A stretch of DNA of 24,807 nt from SIG636 sp045537905. GTDB taxonomy: Bacteria; Bacillota; Clostridia; Oscillospirales; CAG-382. Positions 14,985-21,214 of this stretch are shown here, piece after piece. Positions within the stretch are counted from its first letter, which is position 1; every line of letters begins with the position of its first letter. The notes under the pieces are model-generated. The model did not search any database and was not told where the DNA came from. It was given only the letters and a program-made list of their open reading frames with translations. The translations under genes and the position numbers were made by a program. Where the stretch lies: contig JAZSQJ010000037.1 in the NCBI GenBank assembly GCA_045537905.1, forward strand, positions 1 to 24,807. The letters are read 5' to 3'.

Positions 14985-15037
14985 TATAAAATTTACGTTG
15001 CTTGTTTTGCTGTGGGCGTTTTTGTAGTTGGTTTATG

Positions 15038-15423
15038 CCACACCGTAAGGTTTTTGATAGGGTGCAAGGGGTAGCACCGTAGGGCGGTGGCTTGCTGCCG
15101 CCGTGTTGGGAATTAAGGACGGCGTTGCCGTCTTTAATGTGGCGTGGCTGTTTACTTGTAGGGACCGGCGTCCTCGACGGTCCAAAACGTAGCATATATG
15201 CGAGGCGTAACCCAAAACAATAATACGTATCATCAAAGTTGTTGCGAAACATTCCGTAAGGCGTTTTCGTTAACCGTGAAGGGTATAATTTACCCGTTTC
15301 GTTTAGGACCGTCGAGGACGCCGGTCCCTACAAATTAACCGTTTCGTTTTATGAAAAACTGCGGCGTTTTCTTCAATTGTCAGGTTGCGGACGACCACTC
15401 ATCGTCCGTTTCGTAACGCTTTG
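15038..15423. repeat. Tandem intergenic duplication, copy 1
   Basis: It starts CACACCGTAAGGTTTTTGA and contains GTAGGGCGGTGGCTTGCTGC, an inverted-repeat element and GTTTCGTTTTAT near its end. Corresponding landmarks in copy 2 are shifted by 385-388 bases throughout. Confidence 0.75.
15158..15331. mobile_element. MITE-like element with perfect 26-bp terminal inverted repeats
   Basis: GTAGGGACCGGCGTCC plus CTCGACGGTCC (15158-15183) is the exact reverse complement of 15306-15331. About 120 non-coding bases lie between. No transposase is present. Flanking bases do not show a clear target-site duplication. Solo ends and a second, diverged copy occur elsewhere in the window. Confidence 0.55.
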
Positions 15424-15745
15424 CACACCGCAAGGTTTTTGACGGGGCGCAAGGAGTAGCTCCGTAGGGCGGTGGCTTGCTGCCGCCGTGTTGGCAATTA
15501 AGGACGGCGTTGTGGTTATGGTATCGGCGTAACAATTAGCACCGTGTAGGGACCGGCGTCCTCGACGGTCCAAAACATTACACATATATTCGGCGTAACC
15601 CAAAACAAAAAACACTCAATCAAAATTGTTGTGAAAACAATCCGTAAGGCTTCGTCGTTATAGTAATGGTTAAAACTTTACCGCCACGCTTTGGAACGTC
15701 GAGAGACGGTTTGTCCCTACAAAATAACCGTCTCGTTTTATAAAT
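15424..15745. repeat. Tandem intergenic duplication, copy 2
   Basis: It repeats the order of copy 1, starting CACACCGCAAGGTTTTTGA, through GTAGGGACCGGCGTCC, GGCGTAACCCAAAACAA, TCCGTAAGGC and a GTCCCTACAAA-containing element. It is diverged by scattered substitutions and small indels. Confidence 0.75.
15546..15721. mobile_element. Diverged second MITE-like copy
   Basis: The left end (15546-15571) is identical to that of the first copy. The right end (15693-15721) is the GAGAGACGG/TTTGTCCCTACA variant and pairs only imperfectly. It lies in copy 2 of the tandem duplication at the same relative position. Confidence 0.5.
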
Positions 15746-15868
15746 AAGCCTTAAGTTGGCTTAACGTGATATGCGACGAGCTACCAGTCGTCCTGCACTT
15801 GGAGCGTTACGTTGAGTCGCTGTCTGCGCCGTTGGGATTTGCGTTTTTATACTATCTTCAAGCGACAA

Positions 15869-15898
15869 AAAGCCCCTTGCCTGTTGGCAAGGGGCTTT
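15869..15898 (-). terminator. Terminator of the surface protein gene
   Basis: AAAGCCCCTTGCC (15869-15881) pairs perfectly with GGCAAGGGGCTTT (15886-15898) around a TGTT loop; a short T run follows on the minus strand. It lies 44 bases after the stop codon. Confidence 0.85.
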
Positions 15899-15941
15899 GA
15901 TTGTTTAAGTTATAAGAATAACTTTACAGTCTGGCTATAAG

Positions 15942-17360
15942 TTATGCTCTCTTCTTAAGAACAACAACTGCTGCGCCGGAGAGAACTGCGAGAACTGCGA
16001 ATACTGCGATACCAGCGTCGCCGGTGTCGGAAGTGTCGCCCTTAACTGCAGAAGAATCTTCAACTTCGGAAGTTTCAACAGATTCAACGGACTCTACGGA
16101 TTCAACAGACTCAACGGATTCTACGGACTCAACGGAATCAACGGATTCTACAGACTCAACGGAGTCAACAGAATCAATGGGAGCTTCGATGGGAGCAAAC
16201 ACCTTAATAACGTCGCCGTCTTCTTCGGAGCCGAAGGTCTGGTTGTTTGCGCCAACGTTCCAAACGGGAACGGAGATGTCGTCGAGGTCGATTACTGCGC
16301 CTTCAACTGCGGTGTAGTTAGCAGTGAATACAACGGTGCCTTCTGCGTAAGCAGCGGTGTTTGCGAAGGAAACACATACGCCGGAAACGCCGTCACGGTT
16401 GTAGTTTTCGTTGGGGGTCTGGCCTACGAGAGAACCAGCAACGAATTCGAGATCTTCGCTTACAGCAACAACGATCTTACCGGATTCAACGCCTGCAGGA
16501 AGAGCAGCGGTAACGGTGTAAGTACCGTCTTCGTTTTCGGTAAGGGTTACGGTGTAAGTAGTACCAGCGATAACTACGTCGTCAACAGAGTCAACAGAAT
16601 CAACGGAGTCAACGGAATCTACGGAGTCAACGGAGTCAACAGAATCTACAGAGTCAACGGAATCTACAGAAGTGTCGGTGTTGCCGCCACGAACGGGAGC
16701 TTCAACGCCGGGAGCGTAAGCTTCGATCTCGTCGAGCTGAACAATGTATGCGAAGGAACCGTCTTCTCTCTCAGTGGTGAGGGTAAGAGCGATGCCAGCA
16801 ACATCAGTAGCGCCTTCTACAGTAATGTAAACATCATAGTAATGAGGAGCTGTAGTACCAGCATCCTTATCAAGGGTGTACTCAGGAGCATCAGCTATTG
16901 CTTCAAACTTAGCATCGAACTCAACAGCGGTGTAATTGAGACCGTCAGCAGTAGTTTCAACAGCCTTAACCTTGCAGTGACGGTTAACAGTTGCGTTTTC
17001 AAAGAAAGCGCGAACGCCTCTAAGAACGATAGTGCCTACAGAGGTAGCATCGTCAAAAGCAAACTCGATTTTGTTTTCGAAGTAAGTACCCATAAGTTCA
17101 ACAGAAACACCAGCGGTGCCGTAACCCTGAGTATCAAAAGTCTTACCTTCGGTGCCGTCACGGTAAACGCCGTCAGTAAGAAGAACAGCATCATCATCAG
17201 TACAAGTGGAGGAGAATGCGTTCTTGGTAATGGTGTATCCAGTTACACCAGCGAGAAGGTTTTCGCTATCTGCAGAAACGAGAGTTGCACCGAAAGCGCA
17301 AGCTACCATAACCACAGAAAGAACGATTGCGAGGGTCTTGGATGTGAAAATTTTGCTCAT
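15942..17360 (-). CDS. Surface-anchored repeat protein, possible scaffoldin
   Basis: A 472-residue exported protein. A signal peptide covers residues 1-30 (K-T-L-A-I-V-L-S-V-V-M-V-A, ending V-S-A). Residues about 33-216 look like a discoidin/F5-8C-like beta domain (L-L-T-D-G-V-Y near 60, I-E-A-Y at its end). Ten S-V-D repeats (231-260) form a linker. Residues about 261-388 resemble a cohesin-type sandwich: G-K-I-V-V-A-V-S-E-D-L-E-F-V, then V-C-V-S-F-A-N-T-A-A-Y-A-E-G-T-V-V-F-T. Eleven S-V-D/S-V-E repeats follow (397-429), then D-T-G-D, a membrane helix (about 450-467) and K-K-R-A, a plausible non-canonical sortase or membrane anchor. An AAGGAG site supports the start. The cohesin call is inference; a structural Ig-like domain is the alternative. 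Confidence 0.75.
   Translation of the reverse strand: MSKIFTSKTLAIVLSVVMVACAFGATLVSADSENLLAGVTGYTITKNAFSSTCTDDDAVLLTDGVYRDGTEGKTFDTQGYGTAGVSVELMGTYFENKIEFAFDDATSVGTIVLRGVRAFFENATVNRHCKVKAVETTADGLNYTAVEFDAKFEAIADAPEYTLDKDAGTTAPHYYDVYITVEGATDVAGIALTLTTEREDGSFAYIVQLDEIEAYAPGVEAPVRGGNTDTSVDSVDSVDSVDSVDSVDSVDSVDSVDSVDDVVIAGTTYTVTLTENEDGTYTVTAALPAGVESGKIVVAVSEDLEFVAGSLVGQTPNENYNRDGVSGVCVSFANTAAYAEGTVVFTANYTAVEGAVIDLDDISVPVWNVGANNQTFGSEEDGDVIKVFAPIEAPIDSVDSVESVESVDSVESVESVESVESVESVESVETSEVEDSSAVKGDTSDTGDAGIAVFAVLAVLSGAAVVVLKKRA
16074..16172 (-). repeat. Eleven 9-base repeats encoding SVD/SVE
   Basis: TCN-GTN-GAN units in the C-terminal wall-spanning part of the surface protein. Synonymous codons vary between units. 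Copy number could change by slippage without breaking the frame. Confidence 0.9.
16581..16670 (-). repeat. Ten 9-base repeats encoding SVD
   Basis: Ten consecutive units, mostly TCCGTTGAC, TCTGTTGAC and TCTGTAGAT, link the N-terminal domain to the cohesin-like domain. Every unit gives S-V-D. Confidence 0.9.
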
Positions 17361-17551
17361 TTTCTTTTTCTCCTTGGTTTATTTTATTTTTGTTTGGTCG
17401 AGGTTTAGCCTTACAAAAACGGGCAGATGTAGGCATTAGTGCCCCTTTTTGCAAGACGCGCCAATAAACGCAAATGTATACCGAACGTGCCGATATACCT
17501 GCAACGGACGCAAGGACGTAGGCATAACTAGTCATACCCCCATCATTGCTT
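17361..17551 (-). ncRNA. Long structured 5' leader of the surface protein gene
   Basis: From the consensus promoter to the ATG the transcript would have about 190 untranslated bases. They include a near-perfect palindrome (GGTATGACTAGTTATGCC, at about 17520-17540), a GTATA/TATAC hairpin in the middle and GGCACTAATGCC near 17432-17444. ATGCCTAC occurs twice. It does not match the c-di-GMP (GEMM) or other riboswitch consensus I can recall, so any regulatory role is inference. Confidence 0.4.
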
Positions 17552-17557
17552 GTATAC

Positions 17558-17586
17558 ATTATAGCTATCTTAGTCTGTTTTGTCAA
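17558..17586 (-). promoter_or_regulatory. Consensus promoter of the surface protein gene
   Basis: A perfect TTGACA -35 box (17581-17586), a 17-base spacer and a perfect TATAAT -10 box (17558-17563) on the minus strand. This is the strongest promoter in the window and fits high expression of a surface protein. Confidence 0.9.
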
Positions 17587-18094
17587 TACTTTTTTATAAA
17601 TATTTTAATGTTAAATGCTGACAGCTTGTCTTTTTTTGTTTATATTTGAATATACCGGTTGATATAAACAATATTAAAACCTTATCAGTGCAGGACATAC
17701 GTACTTTTAATATGATATTCGGCAGGATGGGTGCCCCATCCCCTACGACATACGTCCACGTCAGATTATAGTATGCAACGTTGGTGTAGTTTGTTACGCT
17801 TAGGACCGTCGAGGACGGTTTGTCCCCACAAATAGACCGTTTTGTTACATTATAATTTACGGTGCTTTCTTTGATTGTTATTTCAGCGGCAGAAGCTACC
17901 CCTTATCCCCATCAAAAAGCATACCGTTTTTGCACCACCGATCAGCACCCACGACAAGGGATAGAAAAAATGTTACGAACGGGCGAACCCAGGCGAGAGC
18001 TGTAAGCCCACCCCATAAAAACCACGTTTTTATGGGGACCCCGAGAGTACTGCGAGCCGACGGTTGTTCATAGCAAAACTTATACAATATAAAA
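17587..18094. other. Gene-free intergenic region with hairpins
   Basis: No gene is supported. It contains GGATGGG/CCCATCC (17725-17741), a dispersed GGACCGTC repeat (17803-17830) and a perfect 12-bp hairpin, CCCCATAAAAAC (18011-18022) with GTTTTTATGGGG (18026-18037). The last is followed by GACCCCGA, also found near 10175. Confidence 0.6.
17803..17830 (+). repeat. Dispersed GGACCGTC repeat, solo copy
   Basis: GGACCGTCGAGGACGG followed by TTTGTCCCCACA matches the right end of the MITE-like elements, including the AAAT and ACCGTTT bases that follow. No left end is present here. Confidence 0.65.
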
Positions 18095-18130
18095 AGATTA
18101 GGGTAACGCTTTCATGTGTTACCCTAATCT
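18095..18130 (-). terminator. Terminator of the first dockerin amidase gene
   Basis: AGATTAGGGTAAC (18095-18107) pairs perfectly with GTTACCCTAATCT (18118-18130). A T tract follows on the minus strand. It lies about 95 bases after the stop; a weaker CCCCGTCAC/GTGATGGGG hairpin (18182-18210) lies between. Confidence 0.85.
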
Positions 18131-18224
18131 ACTTCTTAACTAATTAAATTGAATTTTTGCGCTCGGGACTGTTTTCGGTGTCCCCGTCACGAACAAAGTG
18201 AGTGATGGGGTGAATTTACATCCC

Positions 18225-21002
18225 TTAAGCCTTGAGGGTTGCGGCAAGGGCAATATAGTCCGCCGCAGAAACCGCACCGCTGTTGTCACAGTCGCTTGCC
18301 TTATCAAAGGCACCTTCAAGAGTAACCGCACTGGACAGGAACTGCTTGAGAACTATAAAGTCGGAGGCGTTTACGGATGCGTCGGAGTTAAGGTCGCCCG
18401 TTACAACAACCTCTACCCTGTCGCTGCCTGCGGTGATAACGTAGCCTGTGCCGATATAGCTTGCATCGGTGGTTGCCTTGCCGTCGGGAGTGGTAACGGT
18501 TACGTCATACTTAAACAGACCCTTTATCTCTGCAAGGGACTTACCGACGGTAACGCCCTTGAGATAGTTGCCCTCAATAGTTGCGGGGGCGTTCTGGTTA
18601 AGCTCGATTTTAGCAACAAGCTCATAGTTTGCCTTAATGGTTGCACCGCCTACTGCTACGGTAAAGGTGGTATTTTCTGCAGAAGCGTTAGCTATGCTGC
18701 CGTTACCGCTGACAATGGTCCAACCCTTGAACTCGTAGCCCTCACCGGGGGAGCTTGCACTGATGCTTACGGTCTTGCCGATTGCATAGGTGCCGCTGCC
18801 GGTACCGTTCTGAACGGTAAGAGCCGCTGTGTTTTCGCCGCCGTATACCTCTATCTCACTGATACTGGTGCAGTATGCGCCGGAGGTGAAGGTAATACGA
18901 ACATAGCTTGCATTAACAGGACTGAAGTCCAGCCTGTGGGTATAAACGTTGCTGAGCGCACTGCCGCCGCTGTAGGAATACAGCAGAGTATCGGTAATGG
19001 TGAGAGCAGTGTAGCTTGTGCCGTTGGTGGAATATTCTACAACGATAGAGCCTTCCTTAACATCACCGAAGGAGCCGCCGTTGTTTGCGATATCACAGAG
19101 AGCTATCATACGGATATTGCGGGTGGTGCCCAGATTGATGGTGAACTTTGCCTCGCTACCGCTGGAGGTGAAGGAGGTGTAGCAGCTGTCAGCAGTGCTG
19201 TAAGCCGCTGTTGCCTTGGTACCGTCGGTAAGCTTTTTAAGACTGCTGTCGCCCTGAGTGGTGCTGTAATAGGTTATGGAGCTGCTGCCCTTCCAGGTGG
19301 TGGTATAGGTTTTGCCAAGGGCATAGTTGGTAAGACCGGTGGTGTCAAGAGCACCTGCTGTTTTATAGGTTGCCTTAACTGTTGCATCGGAGGTGCCCAT
19401 AGTAAAGGTGGTGTTATAAGAAAGAGGATCTGTTATCGTACCCGTACCGGAAACAAGCTCCCAGCCTGCAAACTCGTAGCCTGCTTTACCGCTTGCGGAT
19501 ATCTGAACGGTTGTGCCACCCTTGTATCTGCCGCCGCCGAGACCGTCGGTAACGGTAAGGATATACTCACTACGGTAAGAAGCGTTCATAACGATATCGC
19601 TGTTCTTAACGGTAACGGTGGTGGTGGAAGCGGTCTTGTCTGCAAAGGTGCAGGCACCTGTGGTAAGCTCCCACATATCAAACTCTGCAGTGCCGGTAGG
19701 AGCCGCCGCGGTTACGGTGAACTTTTCACCCGCTGCATAGTACTTAGGAGCGGAACCGAAGGCGGTGTCGCCCTTAACGGTTACCTTATATACCTTTGTA
19801 AGGTTGGAGATAGCGGTGCTGCCACCCTCATAGTAAGCAGTGGTGCCGCTGATGTTGGTAACGTTAACGATAGAGCCGCTGGAGGTACGGTACGTACCCA
19901 GACGGTAGCTACCCGTTACGTAGGTGAGGTTTTCAAGGTTTACCCAACCTGCGGTGCCGTTGGAAAGCACTACTCTACCCCAGTTGAAGCCTACGGTCTG
20001 TACGTCCATAACGGTGTTAGCCGCAACGGTGCCAACAGAGCCTGTAGCGGTGTTACCGCCACGGTACACGGTTACAGCGGAGGTGGACTTGTAAAGACCC
20101 TTCTTATAAACGGTCTTGTTGGGGTTGTAGTACTGGTTCTTAAGGGTATCGGAGGAGGTGTAGCCGCCGCCGAATGCCTTGTAGTAGTCAAACATTCTGT
20201 CCTTGAATACCTTGTAGTAGGTACCGTTTACAACGAAGGTTGCGTTTGTACCAAATACGTAACGCATCTGCTCGGGACAGTTTTTACCGGCGGTATTGTG
20301 GTGCTGAACTATCTGGGTATAGGGGTTGAAGTTAAGACTTACGCAAAGCCATGCAACCAGCATACCGAGGTAGGTTGCAGTGCTGTCATAAACGGTTTCA
20401 TACCACTCATACATTTCAGCGGTATTCCACTTGCCGCCGCTGGAGGTGCCTGTTGCGGGGAAGCCGGGAGTTGCGGTTTCGATACCGATACCCGTGGAGT
20501 TGGAAGCGTCGGCAACCTTGTTTACAGAGTTTTCTGTCGTCCAGTAGTTTCCGCCTGCGTGCCAAGCTCTTTCGTTTACGGGAACGGTCTGATAAATACC
20601 GTCGTTACCGCAGGTGTAGTGCCAGGAAACGGAAGAGGACGTGTTGTTTCTACCGAAGTTATGGTTTGCCCATGCGGTTGCGGTAGCACCGTAGTTACCG
20701 GTGTTATGTACAACTATATACTTCTGATAGTTGATGTTGCCGGGACGTGCGTTGGTATGGCTGGGGTCAATAAACTCCGCCTTCATTTGAATCTCATACC
20801 TGGTACCCTCGCCAAGAAGGAAGGATACGTTGTTGGTTAAAAGGTCGTTATTAGGCTGAGGAATAAAGTCGGGAATCGTTACGTTAGGTGCAACGAATTC
20901 CGCATCGGTAATAGCGGAAGCAGGGCTTGCCGTGAAGCTGAACACGCCTACCGCCATTATCATAGCCAGCAGAAACGCTGTAAATCTTTTAGATATACTC
21001 AT
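18225..21002 (-). CDS. Secreted dockerin-bearing N-acetylmuramoyl-L-alanine amidase
   Basis: A 925-residue modular wall hydrolase. Signal peptide at 1-30 (A-S-P-A-S-A). An Amidase_2 domain of XlyA/CwlA type (about 90-280) has I-V-V-H99-N-T, S-W-H128-Y-T, A-W-H-A-G-G, G-I-E and Q-H234-H-N-T-A-G-K240-N-C242-P; H99, H234 and C242 are placed like the zinc ligands of T7 lysozyme. An SH3-like domain (about 303-361) follows, then InlB-type repeats (about 410-476, 482-547 and 727-794), a discoidin/F5-8C-like domain (about 552-722), a linker and a type I dockerin (869-925) with D-L-N-S-D-A-S-V-N-A-S-D and D-C-D-N-S-G-A-V-S-A-A-D. It should cleave the muramic acid-L-Ala bond outside the cell while docked to a cohesin. 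AAGGAGGT precedes the ATG. Confidence 0.92.
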   Translation of the reverse strand: MSISKRFTAFLLAMIMAVGVFSFTASPASAITDAEFVAPNVTIPDFIPQPNNDLLTNNVSFLLGEGTRYEIQMKAEFIDPSHTNARPGNINYQKYIVVHNTGNYGATATAWANHNFGRNNTSSSVSWHYTCGNDGIYQTVPVNERAWHAGGNYWTTENSVNKVADASNSTGIGIETATPGFPATGTSSGGKWNTAEMYEWYETVYDSTATYLGMLVAWLCVSLNFNPYTQIVQHHNTAGKNCPEQMRYVFGTNATFVVNGTYYKVFKDRMFDYYKAFGGGYTSSDTLKNQYYNPNKTVYKKGLYKSTSAVTVYRGGNTATGSVGTVAANTVMDVQTVGFNWGRVVLSNGTAGWVNLENLTYVTGSYRLGTYRTSSGSIVNVTNISGTTAYYEGGSTAISNLTKVYKVTVKGDTAFGSAPKYYAAGEKFTVTAAAPTGTAEFDMWELTTGACTFADKTASTTTVTVKNSDIVMNASYRSEYILTVTDGLGGGRYKGGTTVQISASGKAGYEFAGWELVSGTGTITDPLSYNTTFTMGTSDATVKATYKTAGALDTTGLTNYALGKTYTTTWKGSSSITYYSTTQGDSSLKKLTDGTKATAAYSTADSCYTSFTSSGSEAKFTINLGTTRNIRMIALCDIANNGGSFGDVKEGSIVVEYSTNGTSYTALTITDTLLYSYSGGSALSNVYTHRLDFSPVNASYVRITFTSGAYCTSISEIEVYGGENTAALTVQNGTGSGTYAIGKTVSISASSPGEGYEFKGWTIVSGNGSIANASAENTTFTVAVGGATIKANYELVAKIELNQNAPATIEGNYLKGVTVGKSLAEIKGLFKYDVTVTTPDGKATTDASYIGTGYVITAGSDRVEVVVTGDLNSDASVNASDFIVLKQFLSSAVTLEGAFDKASDCDNSGAVSAADYIALAATLKA

Positions 21003-21028
21003 AATTTACCTCCTTAAGATATCTTTCT

Positions 21029-21034
21029 ATTATA
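21029..21034 (-). promoter_or_regulatory. -10 box of the first amidase gene
   Basis: TATAAT on the minus strand, 26 bases before the ATG. A TTGAAA box lies upstream but at 23 bases, too far for a normal promoter, so the -35 is uncertain. Confidence 0.4.
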
Positions 21035-21149
21035 AGAATATCATACCGAAATTAAGTTTTCAATAGAAAATCTCCACAATTTACAGACCGTTTTTACTAT
21101 TTGTAAATATAGCACAAAAGCTTTAATCTGTTATGAGCAGAATAAACAA

Positions 21150-21176
21150 AACAGGTGGCACCGGGTGCCACCTGTT
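21150..21176 (-). terminator. Terminator of the second dockerin amidase gene
   Basis: AACAGGTGGCACC (21150-21162) and GGTGCCACCTGTT (21164-21176) are perfect inverted arms with one central base, so the real loop must use a few arm bases. A T-rich tail follows on the minus strand. It lies about 40 bases beyond the stop. Confidence 0.85.
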
Positions 21177-21214
21177 ATTCGTTTTAAGCGTTAAAGCCGT
21201 ATCACCTTGGATGA

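Larger units (their letters stand above)
14985..15868. other. Gene-free repeat-rich region
   Basis: No protein is supported; the short open frames follow repeat structure and have near-identical peptides because the DNA is duplicated. The content is a tandem duplication with embedded MITE-like elements. The part from about 15746 to 15868 shows nothing recognisable. Confidence 0.65.

Noticed and set aside
16024..16317. Plus-strand STD-repeat protein
   Set aside because: It is the antisense reading of the SVD/SVE tract of the surface protein and lacks a ribosome site.
17896..18087. 63-codon open frame
   Set aside because: It spans the 12-bp CCCCATAAAAAC hairpin and has no ribosome site; treated as intergenic repeat sequence.
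18198..20840. 880-codon open frame on the plus strand
   Set aside because: It is antisense to the dockerin amidase. The Cys/Gly-rich composition is what the reverse complement of Thr/Ala-rich repeats gives.
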